The translations under genes were made by a program, and so were the position numbers. Below are positions 1-8,723 of a stretch of 64,000 bases of DNA, in pieces. The notes under the pieces are model-generated. The model saw only the letters and a list, made by a program, of their open reading frames with translations. It was not told the DNA's origin and searched no databases. Position 1 is the stretch's first letter, and each line of letters begins with the position of its first letter. Origin of the DNA: Anthocerotibacter panamensis C109 (lineage in GTDB: Bacteria > Cyanobacteriota > Cyanobacteriia > Gloeobacterales > Anthocerotibacteraceae). The DNA is taken from positions 2,607,501 to 2,671,500 of the forward strand of contig NZ_CP062698.1 in assembly GCF_018389385.1 (NCBI RefSeq), read 5' to 3'.

Positions 1-432
1 CTCGGGCTTGAGCAGGTATTGAACGGCGGTAAAGTGAAGCGCATCAACTATCAGGACCGTTATCTAAGGGCAGAAGGTGGGAATTTACTTGCCCGATTGC
101 TCTTAGGAGACTGGCTTTCCCCTGCCACAACGGTGCATGTTTATACGCTGGAAGCGCAGGGGAGTGGAGCTTCTCAACAGAAGTCCAACTTGACCCAAGC
201 CTTCAGCCTCCTGGAGCAACATGTCAGATCTATCGACGTGAAGGTACAGCCCCACAATCAACCACGCCATGTTCCCCACCAACGCAAGTTGGAAGTATTT
301 AAAGAGGACGGGAAACAATACACAGTCATCTTTGATAAGGGCATGGACTTTGTGAGACCTCAAGGGAAGGACCATTTTGAAGTTTCTGAGCCTACTTATG
401 TCGTTATTGATGTTATCGAAACAGGACAATGA
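1..432 (+). CDS. C-terminal part of an unknown protein (partial)
   Basis: The frame is open to the left edge, so this is the 3' end of a longer gene; the first possible internal start is a TTG at 19. About 143 residues are visible. The segment around KVKRINYQDRYL followed by a basic linker and a stretch ending DKGMDF vaguely resembles the MIT_C-type (phospholipase D-like) domain that closes some bacterial defence-associated proteins. That resemblance is weak and is an inference only. The gene stops 140 bp before a convergent tRNA-Asn gene, a common integration point, so the part outside the window could belong to an accessory island. Function is unknown. Confidence 0.55.
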   Translation, partial: LGLEQVLNGGKVKRINYQDRYLRAEGGNLLARLLLGDWLSPATTVHVYTLEAQGSGASQQKSNLTQAFSLLEQHVRSIDVKVQPHNQPRHVPHQRKLEVFKEDGKQYTVIFDKGMDFVRPQGKDHFEVSEPTYVVIDVIETGQ

Positions 433-571
433 TGGCTCGTCTTACTTGCCCTTGCCCTGGTAGCCTTGGGGAACGTTGGGATATTTAGGAAAGCTCAGCA
501 ATAATTGCCCATTGTCGCATGAGTCCTACTCTATATGGCAAGACTACAAACGTGGGATATACAGCGATAAT

Positions 572-646
<75 letters not shown>

Positions 647-728
647 ATGCGTCAACCACCACAAGGGGTGCGTTTATAACGTTAGCGCTCTGCCTAGGGG
701 TGTGTCAACTACCCCACAGCGCTTTGGT

Positions 729-1454
729 CTATTCCTCTGTCTCCAATTCGGGAGCACAGCCTTGAGTGCTGGCCCAATGCATCTGGCGCAGGACGCCTCT
801 TAGGAGCGCTACTTCTTCCTCCGTCAGACCAGCCCGATTAAACAGGCGGCGGAACTTGGTCATGCGGCGGGCGCGGGTATGGGGCTGGAGATAGCCGATG
901 GCGAGTAGGGTCTCGGCCCACTGTTCATAGAAACCTTCCAGGGTCTGGGCCGCAGCCAGAGTTTGGGTTGTTGGAGCGCGGCTGGGGGTCTGGGCGGTGA
1001 GAAAGCAGCAGATGCCGACCGCTTGGGCCAAATTCAAAGAAGGATAGACCGGGTTGGTGGGCAGGGTCAACCAGCGCTGGCAGTAGTCTAGCTCCGCATT
1101 GCTGAGCCCCCGGTCCTCAGGACCAAAGACGATGGCTCCAGGTCCACCCTGTTGGACCCAGCGCAGGGCCTCCTCGGGGGTGGTCTCGGTTTCGAGGGCA
1201 CGGGAACGCGCTGTGGTCCCTACCACCCGCTCCCGGTCCGCCAGAGCCAAGGGCAAAGTGTCGTAGACCCGCGCATCAGCCAGGACCTCTTGGGCATGGA
1301 CAGCCATGCGTTGCGCCTCTTCAGCTTGAGGGGTGCAGTGGGGATGGACCAGCCGCAGGTCATGCAGACCAAAATTCTTCATCACCCGAGCCACCGACCC
1401 GAGGTTGAGCGGACCGGCGGGTTCGACCAAAACGATGGCTGGAGGATAATCCAT
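729..1454 (-). CDS. SpoU/TrmJ-family RNA 2'-O-methyltransferase
   Basis: The 241-residue protein has the SPOUT (trefoil-knot) methyltransferase pattern. The N-terminal VLVEPAGPLNLGSVARVMKN is motif 1, a VFGPEDRGLSN segment (about residues 109-119) is motif 2 and the LNLAQAV segment (about 140-146) is motif 3, forming the knotted SAM pocket. The C-terminal helical tail with an RRLFNRAGL element is typical of TrmJ-type enzymes, which methylate the ribose of tRNA position 32. The exact target (tRNA or rRNA) cannot be read from sequence. The gene lies just downstream of, and in the same direction as, the solute-binding protein gene. Confidence 0.85.
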   Translation of the reverse strand: MDYPPAIVLVEPAGPLNLGSVARVMKNFGLHDLRLVHPHCTPQAEEAQRMAVHAQEVLADARVYDTLPLALADRERVVGTTARSRALETETTPEEALRWVQQGGPGAIVFGPEDRGLSNAELDYCQRWLTLPTNPVYPSLNLAQAVGICCFLTAQTPSRAPTTQTLAAAQTLEGFYEQWAETLLAIGYLQPHTRARRMTKFRRLFNRAGLTEEEVALLRGVLRQMHWASTQGCAPELETEE

Positions 1455-1459
1455 GCGGG

Positions 1460-2425
1460 TCAGAACGACTTGAGGAGGGGATTGTCGAGCAGTGCCCCCA
1501 AGTCGGGAATGGTCTTCAGCAGACGGCGCTTCTGGAGGAATTGAGCGTTGAGACGCGTGTTTTTGAGGACAGAGAGGGGGCTTTTAGGGTTAAAAAAGGC
1601 TTCTTTATTTTCAGTCAAAGTCAAGACACGGTCCACTTTGAGCAGCGTCAGGACTTGTTGCGCAGGAACACGTAAGGTCTTGCCGACGATGGCACTTGCC
1701 TCTTTGGGATTGCTATAGAGGAAATCTACTCCTCTAAACCAAGCACGCATAAATTTCTTGATGTCCTCGGGCCTGCGGGCCACAACCTGGGCATCAAAGG
1801 TCACCCCGTCAATCAACTCCCCCGGCAGTTGGCGGCTGTCAAAGATAATCTTGGCCTTACCATCCTGGGTCGCCCGTGAAAGAGCGGGTTCCCCTATCGC
1901 CAGAGCGTCCAGTTTTCCGCCAATAAAGGCTGCTGTCCCGGCATCGCCGCTGGCATTGGTGAGGCGGATATCTTTTTCGGTGAGCCCATTGAGGTCTAGC
2001 GCCCTGAGGAGCAAATATTGCCAGACAGTCCCAAATTCTACGGAGACCCGCTTGCCCTTGAGGTCACGGACAGAGGAAGCCCCCCGCGCCACAATCCCGT
2101 CGGCTCCGTCGGAGTAGTCAGCCACAATCACAAACTTGAGCTTCTTTCCTCGCTCAGCCAGAACCAGGGTATCCGAAGCCACCGCGAGGAGTCCATCGAC
2201 TCTGCCTGCACCTAGGGCCACATTGCCATCAGAGCCCACGGAAAAAAAGCGTTCTTTGAGATCCAGCCCTTCGTCTTTGAAGTAACCCTTGGCCTGAGCA
2301 ATATAAAAAGGACTATAGCCCACCCATAAGCTGGTGCCCATCACCAAAGGTTCGGCTTGGACCACGCCTGCGGCCCAAAATAAGGCTAAGGCCAAGACCC
2401 ACTTGAGGTATTTCACACGCTGCAT
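1460..2425 (-). CDS. ABC transporter substrate-binding protein, SsuA/THI5 (NMT1) type
   Basis: The start chosen at 2425 gives 321 residues beginning with a clear signal peptide (basic MQRVKYLK, a hydrophobic core, then VQA). An earlier in-frame ATG at 2488 would put 21 polar residues before it. The mature part begins with the SLWVGYSPFYIAQAKGYF motif of binding proteins for alkylsulfonates, nitrate, pyrimidine precursors and similar ligands. Such proteins deliver substrate to a membrane permease, yet no permease or ATPase gene is adjacent, so the ligand and partner are unknown. The stop is five bases from the methyltransferase start at 1454, suggesting co-transcription. Confidence 0.8.
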   Translation of the reverse strand: MQRVKYLKWVLALALFWAAGVVQAEPLVMGTSLWVGYSPFYIAQAKGYFKDEGLDLKERFFSVGSDGNVALGAGRVDGLLAVASDTLVLAERGKKLKFVIVADYSDGADGIVARGASSVRDLKGKRVSVEFGTVWQYLLLRALDLNGLTEKDIRLTNASGDAGTAAFIGGKLDALAIGEPALSRATQDGKAKIIFDSRQLPGELIDGVTFDAQVVARRPEDIKKFMRAWFRGVDFLYSNPKEASAIVGKTLRVPAQQVLTLLKVDRVLTLTENKEAFFNPKSPLSVLKNTRLNAQFLQKRRLLKTIPDLGALLDNPLLKSF

Positions 2426-2488
2426 AGACCCGTCCAACTTGCCCCCAGCATTGTACCAGCCCGTGGAACGTTGTCTAGGGCGGGTCAT

Positions 2489-3322
2489 TAAGCCAACTAA
2501 GAGACTAAGAGAAGGACCTGCTCATCGGCATCATCCACTAACCACCTATGCTCTGAGGAGCTTTGCATCCCAGCTAAAGAAAGTATTCCATAGACCAGAG
2601 CCTGAGCCAATAGTTAAGCTTACCCGGTTTTGATATGCTAACTTGTGAAACTAAAGATGGATGGGTAACGAAACCTAAGCCATCCACCGGATTTCTTATA
2701 AGGGGAAGCACTTTGGTATTCTACCTCGGGCCGAAGGAGCAAATGTGTTCAGATAATTGTGAACTTAGCTGTAAATAAAGTGAGCCTGCCTATAATTAAT
2801 TTGAACTGAAGCATCGCTCCCTCTGTAATTAGCTTAAGCTGGAAGTTAGTAATTTATAAACTGAATTATTCCTGATTGCGGGCTATTATCCCTAGAAGCT
2901 CTACCTTAGGCGATTCTGATTATAAGCCCCTCATTTGAGATTTAGGTTTAGTCCTTGATGGTCGCTTGATAAAGATATAAAAGAAGATAGCAGAGAAATC
3001 CTTAGGTGGTCAGCCATGCGTGCTCCTACTCTTTCAACTTCAGTTAAATTCTTGATTAGCATTAATCTTAGTCGTAGATTTTCAAGCTACTCTTTTACTG
3101 CCTGTAGTATATGCAAGTCGCAGCTCCTGCTCATCGAGGACGGCCCCATCAGTCAGTTGCACAAAAGCTGCACCTCGTCCTGAATACGATTGTTGAGACG
3201 ACATAGCGTGCTGTAGTGGCAGCGTGCTCGGTCGTTTGACGGAAGCTTTAAGTCTTGGCAAAGCTGCTCTTATCGCCACGGTGCGGACTGGCTGCAGATG
3301 TCTCACGTTTTGGAGATAAGCT
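2489..3322. other. Long intergenic region without a recognisable gene
   Basis: About 830 bp with many stop codons in all frames. The part from about 2630 to 3080 is noticeably richer in A and T than the flanks. An antisense open frame at 3082-3492 overlaps the flippase start and is judged spurious. No tRNA, repeat or convincing terminator was seen. Confidence 0.5.
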
Positions 3323-4699
3323 GTGAAACTGCTACGTACAGGAGGGATGTGGTTGGGGGTAAGCTTTGTCTTCGGCAAAGGAATCCAACTGCTCACCCAG
3401 GTATTGATGGCTCGGCTACTGGCTCCAGGGGAACTGGGGCTGTGGGCCATGGTTTTGGTGGTCCATGTCCTGGCGGGGCTGTTCCGCGACACGGCTATTG
3501 CCCAGGTACTGGTGCAGCGGGGTTTGAAGGACCGTGAGCGGGTAGATGCGGTCTATAGCCTCGGGGTGAATGTATCGCTGCTGCTGACACTCATGCAGGC
3601 TGTGGCAGGCTACCCGCTGGCTCAGTTTTTGGGTCTATCTCAACTATGGCCCTTGGCGGCTTGGGTAGGGATAGTCCATCTCATCGGGGCCGGGGCGGGG
3701 ACCCATGGGGCTGTATTACAGCGTCAGTTAAGGTTTCGAGAGCTAGCGCTATGTGATTTGGCGAGTGCTCTGTGGCGGACTGGAGTGAGCCTCACCGCAG
3801 CCCTACTGGGAGTCGGGGTCTGGGCTTTCGTCCTGGGGGAGTGGGCAGCAGCCTTGAGCGATGCGCTCCTCAAGCGCCGATTCAGCGGCTACCACTTTCA
3901 CTATCACCTCCGACCTGACCCGTCAGTACTCAAGGGGGTGCAAAGTTTTATCGGGGGTCTCCTGGCGGTCAATCTCGCAGTTCTGGTCAACACCAGCAGC
4001 GATAATCTAGTGATTGGTCGCCTGCTGGGTCCCACGGCCCTGGGGTACTACGCCCTAGCCTACCAGTTGGCGATGGTGCCCGTAATTGCGGTCTCCCACT
4101 TCAACCGCCTGCACTTTGCTGTCCTTGTGCAGCGTGACCGGATGGCGCAAGGAGCCTATCTGGCTCAGTCCCTAGAACTCTATGCCCTAGCGGGGGCTCC
4201 GGTCTTTGCTCTGGCTTGGTTGACTGCTCCTTGGGGCTTGCCCCTGCTGCTGGGACCGACCTGGTCTCAAGCCGTGCCGGTGATGCAGTGGGTATTGGTC
4301 TTTGCCTACGCTCGGGGCTTTATGTCGCTGCTCGGGACAGCGCTCAACGCTTTGGATCGCCCTGGAGTGAATGCCCTGATTAACTGGGTTCTGGTGCCCT
4401 TGGCCCTACCCGCCTACGCTTTGGGGGCACTGAGTGGCGGAATCGTTGGGGTAGCGATGGCGGCAGCCTTGGTGATGGGAATAGGGGCAACGGGCTGGTT
4501 TTGGTGGGCCACTTGCCGCAGTGCAGTCTGGCCTGTGGGACTCCTATCGGCCCCGGTGGTATGGCCGACAGCATCAGCGCTTGTATCCCTGCTAGTTGCC
4601 CAATATACCCCTGTGTCTATCCAACCGCTCGTGCTGCTTGGGCTCTATTTGGCCTTAGTGATGGGTCAAAAACAGCCCCTGTTTGCTGGAAGCAAGTGA
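3323..4699 (+). CDS. Polysaccharide flippase, MOP/Wzx family
   Basis: The 458-residue protein is almost entirely hydrophobic, with about 12 to 14 predicted membrane helices. It has the family's N-terminal layout: an amphipathic start, then a GKGIQLLTQVLMARLLAPGE-like segment in which LLAP is typical. It also has a central VIGRLLGPTALGYYALAYQL motif that matches the second repeat of MOP flippases. The expected role is moving lipid-linked saccharides across the inner membrane for exopolysaccharide or O-antigen synthesis. The start is a GTG preceded by GGAGATA. No glycosyltransferase gene sits next to it. Confidence 0.85.
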   Translation: MKLLRTGGMWLGVSFVFGKGIQLLTQVLMARLLAPGELGLWAMVLVVHVLAGLFRDTAIAQVLVQRGLKDRERVDAVYSLGVNVSLLLTLMQAVAGYPLAQFLGLSQLWPLAAWVGIVHLIGAGAGTHGAVLQRQLRFRELALCDLASALWRTGVSLTAALLGVGVWAFVLGEWAAALSDALLKRRFSGYHFHYHLRPDPSVLKGVQSFIGGLLAVNLAVLVNTSSDNLVIGRLLGPTALGYYALAYQLAMVPVIAVSHFNRLHFAVLVQRDRMAQGAYLAQSLELYALAGAPVFALAWLTAPWGLPLLLGPTWSQAVPVMQWVLVFAYARGFMSLLGTALNALDRPGVNALINWVLVPLALPAYALGALSGGIVGVAMAAALVMGIGATGWFWWATCRSAVWPVGLLSAPVVWPTASALVSLLVAQYTPVSIQPLVLLGLYLALVMGQKQPLFAGSK

Positions 4700-4747
4700 G
4701 GCGACTCCCAAGGGCTTAGGCTTTATCTGGTGCAGCTAGTGGACGGA

Positions 4748-5245
4748 CTAGAAGTAGCCTAAGACGTCGCGGGAGGTCACACTGACGCCACTGCTGGATT
4801 TTGTGACCGAGAGCCCCTCGTAGGCTAAGGTCAATTCCTCAATCGCCACAGCATTGCCATCCGCCTGAAGCGAGGGTGCTTTCCAGCCAACAGGTACCGC
4901 CCCTTTTAGCGTCCAACACTGCATCGTCTCTCCAGCCTGATTAAACACTAAGATATTGATGTTACGCCGTTCATAGCAGTTGCCGCTGACGATCTGGTTC
5001 ATCCAATCCCAGAAGAGGAGGCTGTCGGTCATTCCTCGCTTGAGCGTTACCTCAGTAAATTCCGCCGGACCCAATAGAACCCGTCGCTGGTCGTTTAAGC
5101 CGCCTTCAGAAAAAGTTTCTTGCTTAATTTTGACACTCAACCCCGCACATTCAGAAAAGGACGCCGTGATGCTGCTCTCCATCTCTACGTAGAAGCGGTT
5201 GCTGGTGACGTAGTTCGTGCGCTGATTGGCATTGCTTACAGACAT
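4748..5245 (-). CDS. Contractile-injection-system tail tube protein (gp19-like)
   Basis: The 165-residue protein belongs to the phage T4 gp19-like tube family. It has the N-terminal NRFYVEME strand, the FSECAGLSVKI turn, a central TLKRGMTDSLLFWDWM motif and the C-terminal EELTLAYEGL strand. It would stack as hexameric rings to form the inner tube. Its start overlaps the upstream stop as TGATG, preceded by GGGAGG, so translation is coupled to the small gene before it. Two further tube paralogues lie at 11769 and 12245 on the other strand. One of the three may be an initiator or cap ring, but sequence alone does not say which. Confidence 0.85.
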   Translation of the reverse strand: MSVSNANQRTNYVTSNRFYVEMESSITASFSECAGLSVKIKQETFSEGGLNDQRRVLLGPAEFTEVTLKRGMTDSLLFWDWMNQIVSGNCYERRNINILVFNQAGETMQCWTLKGAVPVGWKAPSLQADGNAVAIEELTLAYEGLSVTKSSSGVSVTSRDVLGYF

Positions 5246-5511
5246 CAGTAAAACCTCCCGTTATTGCGACTGCGGGTACGCTGGCTAGAGAGGTCCTCCA
5301 GGAGCAATGCATAGACTTGGTCGCTGCATTGACGTAGAAGTAGAGGATCTGCCAGAATTTTTTTGGCTAATTGAGCTAACTTGGGTAAGTCCTTGGCTCG
5401 GTCGGTCAAGTTTTGAAGGGGTGCTGCAAAACCTGCTGGAGCTGCTGTCTCGCCCAGAATTATAGACCGGTCAGCTTGGGTGGCTTCTGAGGGGCTAGAC
5501 GGGGTGGACAT
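5245..5511 (-). CDS. Small protein translationally coupled to the CIS tube gene
   Basis: The ATG at 5511 (MSTPSSPSEA) gives 88 residues. The protein has an acidic, proline-rich N-terminus, a helical middle (LAQLAKKILADPLLLRQCSD) and a short basic tail (RTRSRNNGRFY). The open frame continues upstream to 5802, but that extra part runs into the IS-like element at 5599-5916, so it is not counted. The TGATG overlap with the tube gene and the location between FHA and tube genes suggest a small structural or chaperone role in the injection system. No family is recognised with confidence. Confidence 0.6.
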   Translation of the reverse strand: MSTPSSPSEATQADRSIILGETAAPAGFAAPLQNLTDRAKDLPKLAQLAKKILADPLLLRQCSDQVYALLLEDLSSQRTRSRNNGRFY

Positions 5512-5598
5512 AGAAATAGCCAGTACTGAAGCCAGTATACGGCGCGGATCACAAGCCGGGGTACTAGCCGAAAGTCGACCTACCCAAAGGCTTACCGA

Positions 5599-5916
5599 GG
5601 TAATGGGTCTAAAGCCCTGCCCTTCTAGGGCAGCTTTTTGATATACTTCGGCTGGCCATGCGCAAACGCCACGAAAGCCACTATTGCCACCTCGCCAACC
5701 ACAATGCTCAGCTTCGTGCGACATACTGTGGAAAGAGAAAGACCATTGAATTTGCTTTCTTTGCAGCTTAAGCCACGCCGCTAGCGGCGTGTTCTTAGGC
5801 ACTCGGTCAAGAAGTCTGCTGAGGGTACTCCCTGTGAAGCAGAAATGCTCTAGAGCAATCTAGGGAATCCCATAGCCCGCCTGGAGGCATAGCTTTTAGG
5901 CTGGGGAGGATGTCAA
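5599..5916. mobile_element. IS200/IS605-like non-autonomous element, copy 1
   Basis: The sequence is repeated at 20403-20707 with only a few differences. Copy 1 carries about 13 extra bases near its right end (about 5889-5902). On the plus strand it holds a left hairpin CTGCCC-TTCTA-GGGCAG (5617-5633), a perfect 18-bp palindrome (5774-5791), and a right end reading GGGGAGGATGTCAA. Subterminal hairpins and a ...GATGTCAA right end are typical of IS200/IS605 elements, whose right end also encodes the TnpB guide RNA scaffold. No transposase gene survives inside. It separates the FHA gene stop from the small tube-linked gene. Confidence 0.65.
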
Positions 5917-6546
5917 CTAGAGAATACTCACCGTAAAATGGACGAGATCATCGCGCCCGAGCTGCACTTGATCCCCATTTCTGAGTGGATACGCCTGACG
6001 GGGTGCCAAAGGTGATCCATTGAGGAAGGTGCCGTTACGACTGTTGAGATCGACAAGAGTGTAGCCCTGGCTATTCGGGTCCCAACTGATGCGAGCATGT
6101 TCTCGGGAGACTACATGGGCATTGGGGAGATCCGTCAGGTCAAGTTCAGGGCGCGTTGTGCCCCGGCGACAGCCAATCAAGGCGGTCTCTGTGGCTAGAG
6201 ACAGATCCCGACCTGAACTGTGGATGAGCCGCAGCAGCGGTTTAGCCGCCCGAGGAGCTGGTGGAGCATGATAAGGAGCAGGTTCCGGGTAGCGTTCTAC
6301 GGGAGGGCGTGGGGGACTAGGGATGGGTGTGGCAATCGGCGCAGGCGTAAACCTGGGTGGGTCTGGTGGGGAGTAAGCTGGGGCCGGAGGGGGTTGAGGC
6401 CGGACAGATGGAGCAGCCTGCTGAGCCGGAGCCGAGGAGGAGCGAAAATGGACATCCTCTCCACACCAAGGGCAGTGCTGGCTACCGTTGGGGAGGGTCC
6501 GGTTGAAGTAGTCACAGTCGGGGTTGCGGCATTTGATAGGAGTCAT
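5917..6546 (-). CDS. FHA-domain protein with N-terminal zinc ribbon
   Basis: The 209-residue protein has three parts. A zinc ribbon comes first (Cys6, Cys11, Cys25, Cys28), then a proline-rich linker (about 35-100). A forkhead-associated domain follows (about 105-209) with the signature GCRRG, the SREHARI phosphothreonine-contact motif and LNSRNGTFLNG. FHA domains bind phosphothreonine, so the natural partners are kinases in this cluster. Its start overlaps the stop of the kinase-like gene by four bases (ATGA). The stop codon lies directly beside the right end of IS-like copy 1. Confidence 0.9.
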   Translation of the reverse strand: MTPIKCRNPDCDYFNRTLPNGSQHCPWCGEDVHFRSSSAPAQQAAPSVRPQPPPAPAYSPPDPPRFTPAPIATPIPSPPRPPVERYPEPAPYHAPPAPRAAKPLLRLIHSSGRDLSLATETALIGCRRGTTRPELDLTDLPNAHVVSREHARISWDPNSQGYTLVDLNSRNGTFLNGSPLAPRQAYPLRNGDQVQLGRDDLVHFTVSIL

Positions 6547-8648
6547 GATCCGTTGGGGGCAAGGGGTTGTAAGGGGACGAGACCTGATTTACTGAGTAGG
6601 CGTTGCCCTTCGGTGGTGCGCAACATATCTACAAACTTCTTGCCCGGTTTATCCCGGTTGTTATCGTTGGGGTACACCACGCCTAGAGGATAACCGAGAG
6701 GGTATGGTTCCATGTTAGTGCCTTCTCTAAAAGCTTCGACGGCAGGAGCATAAATCCCTTTTTTACACAGGTCCATCGTCGGGTTGATGGGTTGCTGACC
6801 ATTTTGAACCAGGGCTTGGACGGCAGAAGCTCGATCTGCCACTAGCGCTAGGGGATAGCCGCCACACTGCTCATAGAATTTGCTGACGATCCCAAAACCA
6901 ATGCCACCCCGCCCATTTTCAAAATCCCGGCGCACCTCGCGGAGGGCTTCTTCTGTGGACAGACGCTTGATCTTGGTCCCAATCAGGCTACGAAAGGTGG
7001 CGATCTGCTTGCCTTCCTTGAGCACCCGCTCCTCAAAGACGCGCACTGCTACGGACTCGGTGGGGATGTAAAGGCGCACCGGCAGGTCGTCGGAGAGCCC
7101 CAGGTCCCGCCAGTTATTGATTTGCCCGGTGAAAAGGCGGCGCAACTGGTCAAAGGTAATTTTGCCCCCCAAAGCTCGGGGTAGGCTCTTGGCACGTGTC
7201 TGGGAACTGAAGTCCACAAAGACTAACACCCCGTCATAGGCGACTTTTTCAGCTTTGAGGTCACTGGGTAGATCCTGGATCAAGTCCATGATGGCGAAAT
7301 CGGCCCGTTCTTGCTCCACGGTCTCCAGCGTTGCTTCTGTGGTGTTCTCGGCAGGCTTTTGGTAGCTGAGCTTAAACTCCGGTCTGCGCCCAATCAACTC
7401 CTGTTCTAGAGAGAGGTCTTTGTTGAGCGGGGTCTTGAACCGCGCCACATAGCGCCAACTCCCCTCGGGCTCTGCGGTATAGGTGAAGGATCCTTTGGGC
7501 ACTGCGGGTACATCTGCAATCCGTGGGAGCAAGGTGGCATAGGCTGGAGTCGAGTCCGAACGGGGGAAAAACCACCAGACCAGCCCACCCACCAGGACTA
7601 CGGCCAACCCCGCCAGGGTGGGAAGCCAGGGGAAGGAGCGGACGGGCTCAGCGGACTCTTCAGCGATGGGCTTGACTTCTGGAGATGCTTCCTCCTGGGG
7701 CTTCGGCAGGCTGCGTAGCGCCGCTCGAGCCTGTGCCACACCGGTAAAAGGCTGCTCAATCTCCAGCAGGCGCAGGATAAATAGACGCAAATTGCGGTCA
7801 ATACCCGGCCAGTTGCGCTCGTCTCGGGGCTCAAGGGTTCGCCCTGAAGCGGGGTCTACCGCTCGACCTGCCGCCAGATAAAATGCGACAAAGCCCAACG
7901 CCTTGAGGTCCTGCTGCAACGTAGGCTCTACCCCCACAACCAGCGTGGGGTCGAAGAGCCGTTCCCAGAGATCAGGGTCACAGACGTAGAGGAAGAATGT
8001 CGCGTCCTCCTGGGCGATCAGGACACTTTCCAGACTGAGGTTCCCGTGGGCCAGACCTTGGCGCACCTGTCCGGCGGGGAGACGGAATTTTTGGCTGTGC
8101 AAAAACTCCAGCGTCTGTAACAACTGGTTGAGCGCTTCGTAGACTTGAGCTTGGGCCCAGGCTCCGTGTATCCCAAGATAGCTCCCCAGCGTCGGGTAGA
8201 GGTCACGTTCCCCCAGCATCACCAGGAAACAGCGCTCTTCACGGGGGTCAACTAGGGCTTCAAAAGGGGGGATGAGCCGAGATTCTTGGGTCCGGCCATC
8301 GGCTAGGGCCAATCCGCCAACCCGAGGGAATACTTCCTTGCGGCTACGGGCATCCTCCGGGGCAAAGGACCGCTTGGGCAATAAAAATTCCTTGATGACG
8401 ACTGGCTGATTGCCCTGGACCTGAATACCCCGATACAGCCTACCGGCCCCCCGGCCCCCCACCAGACCGAGGACCCGGTAGACGCCACGAGTCCCACGCA
8501 GTTCGATGCCTTCGCGCAGCATAGCCGGGAAGCCGCATTGCATACAAAACTTGGCCGCAGACTCTTGCTGGACTGTCTTTTGAGGCTCGCCACAGGACAG
8601 CGGGCGACGGTAGGGACACAGATATTCGGCGTACTGAGGCTCCGGCAC
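6543..8648 (-). CDS. Degenerate protein kinase fused to a periplasmic PstS-like binding domain
   Basis: The 701-residue protein begins with a Cys-containing ribbon-like segment (CMQCGFP). A protein kinase-like domain follows (about 50-310), then one membrane helix (about 340-361, AGLAVVLVGGLVWWFF), then a phosphate-binding-protein-like domain (about 375-700) with LRRLFTGQINNWRDLG, typical of PstS-type folds. The VVIKEF lysine is kept, but the catalytic HRD motif reads HGN and the DFG position reads DPD, so phosphotransfer is doubtful. The layout suggests a cytoplasmic pseudokinase controlled by an outward ligand sensor. It is coupled to the FHA gene by an ATGA overlap. Confidence 0.85.
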   Translation of the reverse strand: MPEPQYAEYLCPYRRPLSCGEPQKTVQQESAAKFCMQCGFPAMLREGIELRGTRGVYRVLGLVGGRGAGRLYRGIQVQGNQPVVIKEFLLPKRSFAPEDARSRKEVFPRVGGLALADGRTQESRLIPPFEALVDPREERCFLVMLGERDLYPTLGSYLGIHGAWAQAQVYEALNQLLQTLEFLHSQKFRLPAGQVRQGLAHGNLSLESVLIAQEDATFFLYVCDPDLWERLFDPTLVVGVEPTLQQDLKALGFVAFYLAAGRAVDPASGRTLEPRDERNWPGIDRNLRLFILRLLEIEQPFTGVAQARAALRSLPKPQEEASPEVKPIAEESAEPVRSFPWLPTLAGLAVVLVGGLVWWFFPRSDSTPAYATLLPRIADVPAVPKGSFTYTAEPEGSWRYVARFKTPLNKDLSLEQELIGRRPEFKLSYQKPAENTTEATLETVEQERADFAIMDLIQDLPSDLKAEKVAYDGVLVFVDFSSQTRAKSLPRALGGKITFDQLRRLFTGQINNWRDLGLSDDLPVRLYIPTESVAVRVFEERVLKEGKQIATFRSLIGTKIKRLSTEEALREVRRDFENGRGGIGFGIVSKFYEQCGGYPLALVADRASAVQALVQNGQQPINPTMDLCKKGIYAPAVEAFREGTNMEPYPLGYPLGVVYPNDNNRDKPGKKFVDMLRTTEGQRLLSKSGLVPLQPLAPNGS

Positions 8649-8723
8649 GGGCGGACCATCCTTGAGGCTCGGAAAATGGCTGGGTATTTATCCCCTAAGG
8701 AGTATAGCTTTTTAAGATCCGTC

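Noticed and set aside
3082-3492. 136-residue minus-strand open frame
   Set aside because: Overlaps the start of the flippase gene on the other strand and has low-complexity composition.
5512-5802. N-terminal extension of the small tube-linked protein
   Set aside because: The extension reads into the IS-like element, and the same peptide appears at the unrelated second copy (20373-20606).
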